DNA from: an uncultured Dorea sp.
Lineage (GTDB): Bacteria > Bacillota > Clostridia > Lachnospirales > Lachnospiraceae
Length of the DNA: 64,000 bases
Assembly (NCBI GenBank): GCA_910585725.1
Contig: CAJUFA010000011.1
Location: forward strand, 31,267 to 95,266
Direction of reading: 5' to 3'
The notes under the pieces are model-generated. The model ran no database searches and was not told the origin of the DNA. It saw nothing but the letters and a program-made list of their open reading frames with translations. Shown in pieces: positions 17,122-27,164 of the stretch (positions are counted from its first letter, which is position 1; each line of letters begins with the position of its first letter). The translations under genes were made by a program, and so were the position numbers.

Positions 17122-18452
17122 GAATGAAGAATCTGTTTGAAAAATTCAGAGTAAAAGAGAAGACATGGAATTTTGTGCCGGAAGATCTGACAGAGACTAC
17201 GGAAGAGTTGAAGAATCCGGCGAGAGGATGGTATCAGATCTATACCTTTTTGGCGGAACAGGAGCCGGAATTCGAAGAGTTTAAGTGGAGCCTTGACAGG
17301 CAGGATACGCTGGCTCTCGTATTGATTGATATCGGCAGTTTTCGGAAAATGGATCTGGATGAAACCGTGTTGGAGAGGATTCGTCGGATCTTAGATTTCT
17401 TTGAAGAGAACCGATATGATTGTATCGTGAGGGTAGTATATGATCATGAGGGAAGGGCGTTCGTACGCGAACCGGCTGATTTTGCGCAGGTGCAGAGGCA
17501 TATGCGGCAGATCGGAAATCTCATAGGACGGCAGGCGTCTTCGGTTTTTATATTTCAGGGAATGCTGTTGGGAAACTGGGGAGAGATGCATGGTTCACGT
17601 TTCTTAAATGCAGAAAGAATGCTTAAGCTGGCAGAAATCTTACGCAGGCAGAAGGCGCCGCAGACGTTTCTTGCCGTACGGCGTCCGGTATACTGGCGCA
17701 GTTTACACGGGGGACAAAAGCGGAAGATTTTAGACTGTTCGGATAATATGGGGCTTTTTGACGACGGAATATTCGGTTCAGAGAGCCATCTGGGAACTTT
17801 TGCCGAAGAAGAGGAGACTAAGCAGGTATGGGATGAACCATGGAGCCGGAAACAGGAGTTAGAATTTGAGCATGAGCTTTGCAGACAGGCGCCAAACGGC
17901 GGGGAAGCCGTATATAACGGGGGCTATGTGAGAATGCTTACGCCAAAGAAGACGGTGGAAGATCTGCGGAAGATGCAGATTACCTATCTGAATAAGGCCC
18001 ATGATACAAGGCTTTTGGATATTTGGAAGGAATGGAGTTATCCGGGTCAGGACGTGTGGAGTGGAAAAAGTGTGTTTGACTATGTGGGAGCGCACCTGGG
18101 GTATCGTTTTTTGATCCGTAGTGCGGCTGTCAGTCGGGTGAAGGGTGAGAGCGAGAAGTATCGGGTTACGGTGGAGATAGAAAATATCGGGTTCGCCGGA
18201 TTTTATCAAGAAGCGGAGATCTGTCTTGAATATGAGGACAGATCCGGCGTGCAAAGTACGGCGGTTCTTGAGAGCCGGTTGAAAGGTTTTAGAAGCGGGG
18301 AGGTCAGGAGGCTGTCCTGTGTGGCAGACGCCTGTGTCGGCGGACTGTTTTTGACGGCGAGTAGAAAACAGGACGGAGCAAGGATTCGCTTCGCAAATCA
18401 GTCTGATAAAGAGGGAAAAGCGATATTGGGGTATTTGAATCCAAAGCGTTGA
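17118..18452 (+). CDS. DUF4874/DUF4832-like TIM-barrel protein, copy 1 (no signal peptide)
   Basis: A 444-residue protein. KNPARGWYQIYTF near residue 30 and FQGMLLGNWGEMHGSRF near 145 resemble the N-P-x-R-G-F/W-Y start and G-x-W-G-E-M/W motif of DUF4874/DUF4832 proteins, predicted glycoside-hydrolase-like barrels of unknown activity. A beta-rich C-terminal domain (about 335-440) follows. It has no membrane helix or signal peptide, unlike its paralogue at 20865. The frame begins at a GTG (17118) overlapping the previous stop; an ATG six bases on (17124) is equally possible. The role in the locus is unknown; a polymer-trimming or sugar-binding job is inference. Confidence 0.65.
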   Translation: MRMKNLFEKFRVKEKTWNFVPEDLTETTEELKNPARGWYQIYTFLAEQEPEFEEFKWSLDRQDTLALVLIDIGSFRKMDLDETVLERIRRILDFFEENRYDCIVRVVYDHEGRAFVREPADFAQVQRHMRQIGNLIGRQASSVFIFQGMLLGNWGEMHGSRFLNAERMLKLAEILRRQKAPQTFLAVRRPVYWRSLHGGQKRKILDCSDNMGLFDDGIFGSESHLGTFAEEEETKQVWDEPWSRKQELEFEHELCRQAPNGGEAVYNGGYVRMLTPKKTVEDLRKMQITYLNKAHDTRLLDIWKEWSYPGQDVWSGKSVFDYVGAHLGYRFLIRSAAVSRVKGESEKYRVTVEIENIGFAGFYQEAEICLEYEDRSGVQSTAVLESRLKGFRSGEVRRLSCVADACVGGLFLTASRKQDGARIRFANQSDKEGKAILGYLNPKR

Positions 18453-18480
18453 AATACGCGTGAGAAAAAAGGGGTACAAA

Positions 18481-20871
18481 ATGGAGACACTGTATTGGAT
18501 ATTAGAATATGGAAAAGTCTTATTCGGTTACATGTTCTTTATGTTTCTTTGGCCTTCTGTGGTATTTAGCAGACACTTAAGGTGTAAAGATAAGGTATAC
18601 CGATTTAGTTTTTGTGTCCTTGTACAGGTAGTTATCGCAAATTCTGTCGTCCTGGTTTTGGGACTGTTACATATCCTTAACCGATGGGTTGTTTTCGGCG
18701 TCTTCCATAGTGTTTTTTGGATATGTGTTGTGAAAAAAATGAATATTCAATATCAGTCGGGATCGTTTCGCGAAACTTTGAGTTCCATTTATCGATTTGT
18801 AATGGGAACCTCCGGAATAAAGACGTTTTTATACCGGGGAATAAAGAATTATAATACATGGTTTAAGAATTTATTTTTTAAATTTTGGAATATCATCCGT
18901 TTACATCTGATGGAATATACAGTGCTTTTAATTATAGTTATTTATGGGATGATTTATTTTTCATGGGGGCAAGTTCAGTCATATGGGTATTTCTTTTCAG
19001 ATATGTATGTTCATCATCAATGGATATATGGTTTGCAGGACGGGAAAATATTCGTAAACGGGATTTATCCGGAGGCAATGCATTGTGTTGTTTATTGTAT
19101 GAATGCCTTGTTTGGTATACGGGTATATAGTTGTCTACAACTTATGGGAGGTGTTCATATTGCAGTTTATCTGATTTCTGCATATTGTTTAATGCGGGAA
19201 ATATTTCAATGGAAATACACGCCGCTTTTTGCGTTGACCGCTTTTTTAACGTTAGATACTACAGTAAATTTAAATTTTTTGTTTAGTATGGCGCGTTTAC
19301 AGTCAATGCTTCCACAAGAGTTTGGAATGTATACACAGTTTTTGTGTGCGTTATTTCTCATTCGATATTTAAAAGGAACCATTCATAAAGATGAACATAG
19401 AAAAAAGGTTTATAAATATAATTGGGATAATAATTTATTTTTATTTATGATAGCTTTGGCAGATTCTATCGCCGTTCATTTTTATATTACGATTATGGCG
19501 TTTTTTCTATGTATACCTTTTGCTTTATTTTTTATAAAAAGAATATTTACGAAGGAGAGATTTGTGCCGCTGGTAGTTTCTGTAATATGCGGAGTATTGG
19601 TTGCAGTATTGCCAATGGGAGGAGCGCTGCTATCAGGGATAGAATTTCAGGGATCGATTGGCTGGGCGTTAGGTGTTATGGGAATTGATACATCGAAAAC
19701 AAGTACAGATCAAGCGGAAAAACTTGATAACAACGAAAAACAAGTGGAAAAATCAGAAAGCAGCAGGGATCGGGAACCAGAAAACAGCAGCGGGCAGACC
19801 GGGAAAAAAACAGATTACATTAAATTACTTCAAAAAGTAGAAAAGAAACTTTTAGTTTTATGGAGGGGCTGTGTTGAATCATATGGTAATGAAAGAGCAA
19901 AAATTATGGTTGCATGTATGGGGATTACTATAGTGCTTTTGCTCATTTATCATACAGGAATGATAATTTGGAAGATACTTTTGAAACATTCAGTGAAAGA
20001 ATGGTGTTTTCAGTTGTATATGCCGCTGATATTAGCTTCTGTTATACTTATGGCGGTAGAAAAAGCTTCATCATTAGGATTACCGCAATTGATAGATTCT
20101 GCTCGACTTTACTCTATTGAACATATGTTATTGCTTATTGTGATGGTAATGCCGGCAGATATGCTTTTTACTCTTTTTTGTACATTTTGTGCGGAAAGTA
20201 TTTTGCATGTTTTATCCGTAGGTGTGACTGTAGGTATTTGCTGTGTCACAATTGGACTGGGAAACTATCATGGACTTTTAATTCAGTGTTTGACGCGTTA
20301 CAATGCCGCGGTAATGGTAACTAATTCTATTATAGATAATTTTCCTAAAAATAAATATACTATAGTTTCTCCGGTAGATGAACTATATCAGGTTATTGAG
20401 TATGGACGTCATGAAGAATTGTTAACATTTGTTCAGGAAATTCAAAAAGAAGATTATACATTGCCGACAGAATATGTATTTTTATTTATAGAGAAAAAGC
20501 CTATCCAGTATGCGCAGCTCCATTTTGCAGATGGTCCTTCATGGTTGGGAAGCAGTAAATACACAGATGCTTTTCCCCAATTCCGTGTTCATCCTGATGT
20601 GCCGGCAGGGGAGATTTCAAAAGAGGCTGCGAAGAAAGATGTTTTGCAGTTTGCTCTGCTTTCACATTCATATACCAATCTTGAGAGCCGTACTATTTTG
20701 GAGTCCAAAGCATATCTTTGGTGTCAGAATTTCTCAAAAGTGCATCCTTTTGAGATGAATGTATATTATGAGGACGAGAATTTTGTCTGTTATTATTTTA
20801 AGCAGAACCCGTTTGCTTTATATGATCTGGCGATAGAAGACTGGGATAGAATGGATGGGGTCCAATGGTAG
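18481..20871 (+). CDS. Large polytopic membrane protein, possible GT-C glycosyltransferase
   Basis: A 796-residue membrane protein with about 12 helices in two groups (about 1-400 and 460-600). A polar loop near 395-445 is rich in Glu, Lys and Ser. A soluble C-terminal domain of about 190 residues follows. The first large outside loop has FFSDMYVHHQW, an acidic/His arrangement of the kind found in GT-C enzymes that use polyprenyl-phosphate sugars. With the DPM1-like gene two genes upstream, a GT-C role is reasonable; a polymerase is the alternative. I do not recognise the family for certain. Codon use is clearly more A/T-rich than in the flanking genes. The start is at 18481 because AAAAAAGGGG precedes this ATG. 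Confidence 0.6.
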   Translation: METLYWILEYGKVLFGYMFFMFLWPSVVFSRHLRCKDKVYRFSFCVLVQVVIANSVVLVLGLLHILNRWVVFGVFHSVFWICVVKKMNIQYQSGSFRETLSSIYRFVMGTSGIKTFLYRGIKNYNTWFKNLFFKFWNIIRLHLMEYTVLLIIVIYGMIYFSWGQVQSYGYFFSDMYVHHQWIYGLQDGKIFVNGIYPEAMHCVVYCMNALFGIRVYSCLQLMGGVHIAVYLISAYCLMREIFQWKYTPLFALTAFLTLDTTVNLNFLFSMARLQSMLPQEFGMYTQFLCALFLIRYLKGTIHKDEHRKKVYKYNWDNNLFLFMIALADSIAVHFYITIMAFFLCIPFALFFIKRIFTKERFVPLVVSVICGVLVAVLPMGGALLSGIEFQGSIGWALGVMGIDTSKTSTDQAEKLDNNEKQVEKSESSRDREPENSSGQTGKKTDYIKLLQKVEKKLLVLWRGCVESYGNERAKIMVACMGITIVLLLIYHTGMIIWKILLKHSVKEWCFQLYMPLILASVILMAVEKASSLGLPQLIDSARLYSIEHMLLLIVMVMPADMLFTLFCTFCAESILHVLSVGVTVGICCVTIGLGNYHGLLIQCLTRYNAAVMVTNSIIDNFPKNKYTIVSPVDELYQVIEYGRHEELLTFVQEIQKEDYTLPTEYVFLFIEKKPIQYAQLHFADGPSWLGSSKYTDAFPQFRVHPDVPAGEISKEAAKKDVLQFALLSHSYTNLESRTILESKAYLWCQNFSKVHPFEMNVYYEDENFVCYYFKQNPFALYDLAIEDWDRMDGVQW

Positions 20872-22319
20872 AATTACAAAGAAAAGGAGTAGGAAGACGG
20901 AAAGGGAAAAGGATATTTATAGTTTGTATTATAGGTATATTGATAATCCTTATCTATGCTCTTGTAATAAAAAATTCGAGTATACAGATTGAAATAGAGA
21001 GTATTCAATTTACAGAGTCTTCGCGTAAATTAAGTAATCCGAACCGTGGATTTTATCATTTATACACGTTCTGGATTACAGAAGAGCAGACGGATTATGA
21101 GGAAGTTATTGAAAACATTAATCAGGATGACCGGGATACAGATCTCATTCTAATAAAAGTCTGTTTGCAGAATTATCGGGACGGCCGAATTAGTGAAAAG
21201 GGAATTTGGAATATTGAAAGTTTATTTAATGCGTTGGAATTTTTAGATAAACAGATGATTGTGCGTTTTATATATGATGACGAGGGTAAGGGCAAGGAGT
21301 ATGAACCGGAGAGTATGGATATTATTCTTCAGCATATGAGACAATTGAAACCTATTTTAGACAGACATAGTAAGAAAATTTTTATTCTTCAGGGAGTTTT
21401 TACAGGAAACTGGGGAGAAATGAATGGGACGCGTTACAATACGGCGGAGAATACGAGACGTTTGGCGGGGCAATTGGAATCTGTGACGGATGATTCTATT
21501 TATCTGGCGGTTCGCACGCCGGCGCAGTGGCGCAGTATTATACAATCCGATGATCCTTCCGAAGAGACTCTCTCAGGCAGTTCATTGTCAGCGAGACTTG
21601 GTTTGTTTAATGATGGGTTGCTGGGAAACTGGAGTGATTATGGTACTTATAAACCGGAAGATAATGATAGCATAGATTCAATCGGCCGATGGAACAGAGA
21701 AGAAGAATTGGATTTCCAGGAAGTATTGTGTCGCTATGTGCCTAACGGAGGCGAGGTTATCAATGATAATCTTTATAATGATTTTGAAAATGCAGTAGAG
21801 GGATTGGAAGAAAGGCATATTACATACCTTAATAAAGATTATGATCCATCTGTGTTGAAAAAGTGGGAAAAAGACATTGTAACAGAACAAGGTTGTTTTT
21901 ATGGTATGGATGGTTATTCATATATTGAACGGCGCCTGGGATATCGTCTCCTTATTGCAGGGACTTGTTTGACATATAATAAAGAGCGGCAATGTGTGTC
22001 TGTGGAGGTCTCTTTAAAGAATGTTGGATTTGCACCTTTGTATAAAGAGCCTGAAATTAGTGTGGTTTTATATAATGAAAGTGACGGTGAAGTATTATCA
22101 AAGGAAATGTCGTGCGCTGTGAGAGAATTATCGGGAGGGAAGGAATCGGATATGTTACGGACTGCGTCTGTTCAGATATCTGTCAACGAACTATCAAAAA
22201 CAGAGTACAGTGTATTCTTTTTAATGGAAGATCCGGATACCCAGAGACATATATTATTGGCAAATGAAGAAGAGGAAGAGGAATATGGATATCGTATAGG
22301 CGCTATGAAGCTTTATTAG
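20865..22319 (+). CDS. DUF4874/DUF4832-like protein, copy 2 (membrane-anchored)
   Basis: A 484-residue paralogue of the protein at 17118. Here a basic N-terminus and one helix (about 18-40, IFIVCIIGILIILIYALVI) anchor it outside the membrane. SNPNRGFYHLYTF and FILQGVFTGNWGEMNGTRY match the two motifs of copy 1. LAVRTPAQWRSI parallels LAVRRPVYWRSL in copy 1. A beta-rich C-terminal domain is present in both. It overlaps the membrane protein upstream by seven bases (ATGG...TAG). Having one cytosolic and one exported copy around a polytopic membrane protein is odd. The function is unknown; a hydrolase or carbohydrate-binding role is inferred from the barrel fold. Confidence 0.65.
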   Translation: MVELQRKGVGRRKGKRIFIVCIIGILIILIYALVIKNSSIQIEIESIQFTESSRKLSNPNRGFYHLYTFWITEEQTDYEEVIENINQDDRDTDLILIKVCLQNYRDGRISEKGIWNIESLFNALEFLDKQMIVRFIYDDEGKGKEYEPESMDIILQHMRQLKPILDRHSKKIFILQGVFTGNWGEMNGTRYNTAENTRRLAGQLESVTDDSIYLAVRTPAQWRSIIQSDDPSEETLSGSSLSARLGLFNDGLLGNWSDYGTYKPEDNDSIDSIGRWNREEELDFQEVLCRYVPNGGEVINDNLYNDFENAVEGLEERHITYLNKDYDPSVLKKWEKDIVTEQGCFYGMDGYSYIERRLGYRLLIAGTCLTYNKERQCVSVEVSLKNVGFAPLYKEPEISVVLYNESDGEVLSKEMSCAVRELSGGKESDMLRTASVQISVNELSKTEYSVFFLMEDPDTQRHILLANEEEEEEYGYRIGAMKLY

Positions 22320-22372
22320 TTTTATTTTGATAATATCGCGGGTTAAGTAAAAGACGGGGAGAAATTGAAATT

Positions 22373-23413
22373 ATGAGAAAGGCAGAGGAATGTCCGATAG
22401 ATTTTGTGATTACCTGGGTGGATGGACAGGACGAAGCATGGAGGAAACAGAAAGCCGGTTACAGCCATACCGAAGAAGAGGATGATTCGGAAGAACGTTA
22501 TCGAGATTGGGGCCTGTTGAAGTACTGGTTTCGCGGAGTAGAAGAATTTACGCCATGGGTGAGGAAAATTCATTTTGTTACCTGGGGTCATCTTCCGGCT
22601 TGGTTAAATACAGAACATCCTAAATTGCACGTAGTAAGGCATGAGGATTATATTCCAAAGAAATTTTTGCCTACTTTTAACAGTAATGTTCTGGAGATTT
22701 ACTTACACCATATACAGGGATTAGCGGAGCAGTTTGTATATTTTAACGACGATATGTTTTTTCTGCGTCCAATGAAATCTACTGATTTTTTTATTAATGA
22801 AAAGCCATGCGATATGTTGGCGTTCCAGCCGGTGATTGCGAATCCGGATAACCCGGTCATGTCTTATCTTTATTTAAATAATATGCTGGTTTTATGTAAA
22901 TATTTTAATAAGAGGGAAAATGTGAGACGGCAGCCCTGGAATTATTTTCGGTTTGGATATCCGCCTTTATATTTTTTCTATAATGTGCTGGAGTTGTTTT
23001 TTCCGCAATACACCGGACTATATACGGTGCATGGACCGTCTCCGTTCTGTAAGAAGACATTTCAGGAAATTTGGGAAAAAGAAGGGGCTTTGCTGGAGCA
23101 GATGTCAGAGGATCGTTTTCGGGAGAAAAACGATGTAACCCCATATTTGTTTCGGGAATGGCAGAAGCTTTCCGGAGAATTTTGTCCTAAAAATGTTCAG
23201 AAATATATTTCTTATCTTGAAATACAGGATAAAACAGAGAGACTTGTCCAAACGATAGAGAAAAAAAGAAGCAAAATTATTTGCATCAACGATGCATCAA
23301 TAACAAGGGACGCCGATAGTGTCCGTGCTGAATTGCAGGGAGCTTTTGAGAGGATACTTCCGTATTCGTCTTCTTTTGAAAAGAAAATTAGAAGGCATAA
23401 TAATCTCAGATAG
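22373..23413 (+). CDS. Stealth-family capsular polysaccharide phosphotransferase
   Basis: A 346-residue cytosolic enzyme. The four Stealth blocks can be followed: CR1 DFVITWVDGQDEAW near the start; CR2 VRKIHFVTWGHLPAWL through NSNVLEIYLHHI and FVYFNDDMFFLRP; CR3 around 200-225 (HGPSPFCKKTFQEIW); and a weaker CR4. Stealth enzymes transfer hexose-1-phosphate to make phosphodiester-linked chains, as in capsule or teichoic-acid-like polymers. Its presence suggests phosphate groups in the polymer, a feature not known for Pel. GGGGAGAAATTGAAATT lies ahead of the ATG, and it is the first of a run with a flippase and further GT2 enzymes. Confidence 0.88.
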   Translation: MRKAEECPIDFVITWVDGQDEAWRKQKAGYSHTEEEDDSEERYRDWGLLKYWFRGVEEFTPWVRKIHFVTWGHLPAWLNTEHPKLHVVRHEDYIPKKFLPTFNSNVLEIYLHHIQGLAEQFVYFNDDMFFLRPMKSTDFFINEKPCDMLAFQPVIANPDNPVMSYLYLNNMLVLCKYFNKRENVRRQPWNYFRFGYPPLYFFYNVLELFFPQYTGLYTVHGPSPFCKKTFQEIWEKEGALLEQMSEDRFREKNDVTPYLFREWQKLSGEFCPKNVQKYISYLEIQDKTERLVQTIEKKRSKIICINDASITRDADSVRAELQGAFERILPYSSSFEKKIRRHNNLR

Positions 23414-23449
23414 CAGAAATATCGATAGATTATGGAGAAAAAGGGTGTA

Positions 23450-24973
23450 ATGAAAAAGAGCAGAACAGAGTATTCTACCAGGAATACTACGGTGGCCATA
23501 CTGGCCAGAATTGCTGCGATTCTGGCAGGTTTTTTGACGCGAGTAGTTTTTACGCATACCCTTAGTCAGGATTATGTGGGAATAAACGGACTGTTTTCAG
23601 ATATATTGAACGTATTGGCTCTCACGGAACTGGGAGCGGGAACGGCAATCACCTATGCGTTGTACCAACCTGTTTCCGAAGGGGATGTAGAAAAGCAAAA
23701 ATCATTAATCAGGATGTTTCGCAATATTTATCTTGCGGTTGCCGCTATTATATTCGCAGGAGGATTGCTTGTAATTCCTTTTATGGGAATTTTGATTAAG
23801 AATCAGCCTCAAATAGAACATCTGATTTTAATTTATTTGTTATATCTTGTAAACTCGGTTCTGTCTTATCTGGTTGTTTATAAGAAAACTTTGATTGACG
23901 CTCATCAGTTAAGTTATATCGGAGTTTTATATCATACATTAGCTCTGATTTTACAAAATATACTTCAAATAGTTATACTTATTGCGACAAGAAATTTTAT
24001 ACTGTACATTTTGGCTGCAATTCTGTGCACATTCCTGAATAACATGGCAATATCCAGAAAAGCAGATCAGATGTATCCTTATCTAAAAGAAAAGGATATC
24101 CGGAAACTTCCTTTACAGGAGAAAAAAGGGATTTATCAGAATATTCGCGCTATGCTGATGCACAAATTAGGAGCTGTTATCGTAAATAATACGGATAATC
24201 TTCTGTTGTCTTCCCTTGTAGGAATCATCAGCAACAGCATATATTCTAACTATTATCTGATTATAGGTTCTATCAGACAGGTATTGAACCAGTTGTTCCA
24301 GGGAATTGCAGCCAGCGTGGGTAATCTGGGAGTGGAAGAGGATCGGGAAAGGGTAAAAAAAATCTTCGAGGCGTCTTTTTTCATAGGACAGTGGGTGTTT
24401 GGTATGGCCTCTATATGCATTTACGAAGTTATCGACGTATTTGCGGGGGTTTGCTTTGGAGATAATTATGTGTTCACCAGAGATATTACGTTTGTATTGT
24501 GTTTGAATTTTTATCTTACCGGCATGCGTCAGGCGTCTATCGTATTTCGAGAATCGTTGGGAATATTCTGGTGCGACAGATACAGACCTTTAGCGGAAGC
24601 GGTCGTCAATCTTGCGGCGTCAATCTTCTTGGGAATACGCATGGGAACGGCTGGCGTTTTCTGGGGGACGGCAGTAAGTACTGTGACGACGTCTCTTTGG
24701 CTGGAACCGTATATGCTCTATCGACATTGCCTGAAGAGTTCGCCGGCGATATATTTTATGCGTTATGGATTGTATGCTTCGATTACATTTTTTTTGTGGT
24801 TTGGAGTTGATTTTTTGTGCGGGATCACCAGTGGAAGTCCCTGGGTGATCTGCATAGAAAGGCTGATAATCGCCCTGATAGTTACGAATCTTGCATATTT
24901 GATTTTGTATTATAGGACGAAAGAATTTCAGTTACTGAAGGAAAAAGGAAAACGAATTTTGAAACAAATATAA
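23450..24973 (+). CDS. Wzx-like polysaccharide flippase
   Basis: A 507-residue membrane protein with 12-14 predicted helices and the N-terminus TRNTTVAILARIAAILAGFL, typical of the polysaccharide transport (PST/MATE) superfamily. It would flip undecaprenyl-linked repeat units. The start at 23450 is preferred because GGAGAAAAAGGG lies just upstream; the ATG at 23432 has none. It is a second exporter of the same superfamily as PelG in one locus. That argues for a second, lipid-linked product or side-chain donor, although no Wzy-type polymerase is recognised unless the protein at 18481 serves. Confidence 0.85.
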   Translation: MKKSRTEYSTRNTTVAILARIAAILAGFLTRVVFTHTLSQDYVGINGLFSDILNVLALTELGAGTAITYALYQPVSEGDVEKQKSLIRMFRNIYLAVAAIIFAGGLLVIPFMGILIKNQPQIEHLILIYLLYLVNSVLSYLVVYKKTLIDAHQLSYIGVLYHTLALILQNILQIVILIATRNFILYILAAILCTFLNNMAISRKADQMYPYLKEKDIRKLPLQEKKGIYQNIRAMLMHKLGAVIVNNTDNLLLSSLVGIISNSIYSNYYLIIGSIRQVLNQLFQGIAASVGNLGVEEDRERVKKIFEASFFIGQWVFGMASICIYEVIDVFAGVCFGDNYVFTRDITFVLCLNFYLTGMRQASIVFRESLGIFWCDRYRPLAEAVVNLAASIFLGIRMGTAGVFWGTAVSTVTTSLWLEPYMLYRHCLKSSPAIYFMRYGLYASITFFLWFGVDFLCGITSGSPWVICIERLIIALIVTNLAYLILYYRTKEFQLLKEKGKRILKQI

Positions 24974-24997
24974 TTCTATAATGAGGAGAACTTTCAG

Positions 24998-26068
24998 ATG
25001 GATAGCTTAGTATCGATTATTATACCGGCCTATCAGCAGGAAAAGTGGATTGGACGTTGTCTGCAAAGTGTTTTGAATTCCTCTCATCAAAATCTTGATA
25101 TTATAGTAGTAAACGACGGATCTACTGATAAAACAGAGAAGATTATTCAAGAGTACGTAGAGAGAACAAAGACTGGCGGAGGACCCGACCTTAGATTGAT
25201 TAATATATCCCATGGAGGTCCGTCCCGCGCACGGAATGCGGGGCTTCGAAAGGCGAAGGGGAAGTTTATTGGTTTTTTGGATGCAGATGATATACTGGAC
25301 CCGCAGATGATAGAACGGTTGGTAAAGGGAATGCTCAAAGGAAATGAATTGACGGCTTGTGGTCTGAAGATCTGCGACAGGAATGGAAAACCTGCTCGCT
25401 GGCAGTATCCGCTGCGGGCGCAGCGCCGGCAATGTCCGGCCGCCGCGTTAGAATTAGTAATGTGGGAGCAGATTTTGATGAGTGTTTCTCCCGTTTTATT
25501 CCGTCGTGATAAAATACAGGGTAAACAAGGCGAGTTGTTGGTGGAATTTCCGGAAGAAATTGATGATTTTGAAGACTTTGTATTTATTTGCAGATATATC
25601 AGCCAATGTGAGGGGGTTATGGAAGTACTTCCTTTTTATGGAGCTTTTTACTGTAAGCGTGCAGGGAGCCTGACTACAGAAGTTCGTACGGTTTATGATC
25701 TTCGCCGGGCGATGGGGTTGATTCTGGAAGCTGGAAAACGGGCCGGAAAAGGAGAATTAACGGCGTATAAACTCCAATATGCATTCAGATATATGGCGTT
25801 TTGGTATAAAGAGGCGCTGCGGTGTGATAAAAGGGACTTTTCGCCGGATTGTGAAAGTTGGAAGTTTTGTATGGAGGAATTAGAACGTTATGCAGATCTT
25901 TTTATGTCCGCCGGGAATGTTTCTTGCTATAAAAAGATTGCTATGTGGATTGTCAGAAAACATGCGGGTTTAGGAAGGATTCTGGTCAAAATTGCCGGGA
26001 GACTGTTATTTAGTAATGTGTCCTTTGGGATGATGTCACAATTGGGCAGAAGTAAAAATTGTCTATAA
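24998..26068 (+). CDS. GT2-family glycosyltransferase A
   Basis: A 356-residue GT-A enzyme. SIIIPAYQQEKWIGRCLQSVL, IVVNDGSTDKT and IGFLDADDILDPQ give the nucleotide-sugar pocket and the metal-binding DxD. The C-terminal 150 residues are helical and divergent and end in an amphipathic or hydrophobic stretch that may touch the membrane. GAGGAG precedes the ATG. It is one of three GT2 enzymes of this kind in the downstream half of the locus; donor and linkage are not predictable. Confidence 0.88.
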   Translation: MDSLVSIIIPAYQQEKWIGRCLQSVLNSSHQNLDIIVVNDGSTDKTEKIIQEYVERTKTGGGPDLRLINISHGGPSRARNAGLRKAKGKFIGFLDADDILDPQMIERLVKGMLKGNELTACGLKICDRNGKPARWQYPLRAQRRQCPAAALELVMWEQILMSVSPVLFRRDKIQGKQGELLVEFPEEIDDFEDFVFICRYISQCEGVMEVLPFYGAFYCKRAGSLTTEVRTVYDLRRAMGLILEAGKRAGKGELTAYKLQYAFRYMAFWYKEALRCDKRDFSPDCESWKFCMEELERYADLFMSAGNVSCYKKIAMWIVRKHAGLGRILVKIAGRLLFSNVSFGMMSQLGRSKNCL

Positions 26069-26109
26069 ATGTATAAAACAATTCAGGACACTAACGGAGG
26101 TTTGGTTTG

Positions 26110-27120
26110 ATGGAGGATTTGTTATCAGTAATTGTTCCGGTTTACAATTCAGAGGAATATATCGGCAGTTGTGTAGAATCGGTTTTGGAACAGTCTTATT
26201 CGGCGTTTGAATTAATCTTGATCGAAGACGGTTCTACAGATAACAGCCTGGAGATTTGTGAAGCGTTATGCAGGAAAGATGTAAGGATTCGGCTTATGAA
26301 ACAAGAGCACAGGGGCGTCTCTGCCGCAAGAAACCTTGGAATAGAGACGGCGCAGGGGAAGTATCTGTTTTTTTTAGACAGCGACGATATGATACATCGC
26401 CGTCTGTTGGAATCACTCTATAGATTGCAGGAAGAAAAACATGCGGTTATAGCTGCAGAAGGCAGGCATTATGCTATGGATGATGCTGATTGGAGAGCGT
26501 CGGCCTGGAAAACCGATATGAAACGTACGCCGAAAAGCTTATATATGGATAATAAAAAAGCTTTGAAAAGTATTAACAAACCTATACTTTGCGGGATCGG
26601 CGGAAAGATGATTTTACGCGAAGCAATAGATTCGCTTCGTTTTATCGAAGGTCTGAGCCATGGGGAGGATACGCTGTTTATCTACCGGCTGCTGGCAGAA
26701 GGGGCGGATCTGTCTGTTCTTTGCTGTAACTGGTACTATTACAGGAGACATGGAGATAACGCGAGCAGGGACTTATCCCCTGAGGCATGTAAGGAGAGAT
26801 ATAGGGTAGAACGTTCTATCTGTAAACAAGAAATAAGAAACGGGAGAAGAGAGAACGCCGTTTGCAGAGAACGAGACGCGGTTATTATGATAACCGAATG
26901 GTATGGGAAAGGCAGAAGATATCAGGATACGAAGCTTATAAATTACGCAAAAAATCTGGCAGAGAGAGAAAGAAGGTTAAAAATTTTTCATGAGTTAAAC
27001 TGGAAAATAAAGTTATATTTTTATTTAATATTATATTTCTATCCTCTTTCTAGAGTGGCTTTAAGAGTATCAATAAATATACCGACAGCATTCAGATTTT
27101 TTGAAAGGCAGATAAGTTAA
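26110..27120 (+). CDS. GT2-family glycosyltransferase B
   Basis: A 336-residue GT-A enzyme: LSVIVPVYNSEEYIGSCVESVL, LILIEDGSTDNS and FFLDSDDMIHRRLL with the DxD motif. SHGEDTLFIYRLLAEGA near 180 is the usual acceptor-side E-D motif. The ATG at 26110 follows CGGAGG at a good distance; a TTG three bases earlier is also in frame. It belongs to the same gene run as the flippase, with 41 bases from the previous gene. The two adjacent enzymes share the family but are not close copies. Confidence 0.88.
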   Translation: MEDLLSVIVPVYNSEEYIGSCVESVLEQSYSAFELILIEDGSTDNSLEICEALCRKDVRIRLMKQEHRGVSAARNLGIETAQGKYLFFLDSDDMIHRRLLESLYRLQEEKHAVIAAEGRHYAMDDADWRASAWKTDMKRTPKSLYMDNKKALKSINKPILCGIGGKMILREAIDSLRFIEGLSHGEDTLFIYRLLAEGADLSVLCCNWYYYRRHGDNASRDLSPEACKERYRVERSICKQEIRNGRRENAVCRERDAVIMITEWYGKGRRYQDTKLINYAKNLAERERRLKIFHELNWKIKLYFYLILYFYPLSRVALRVSINIPTAFRFFERQIS

Positions 27121-27164
27121 CCAATAGAGTATAATGAAAAATCAGGACGAGGAGAAGGATAGAA

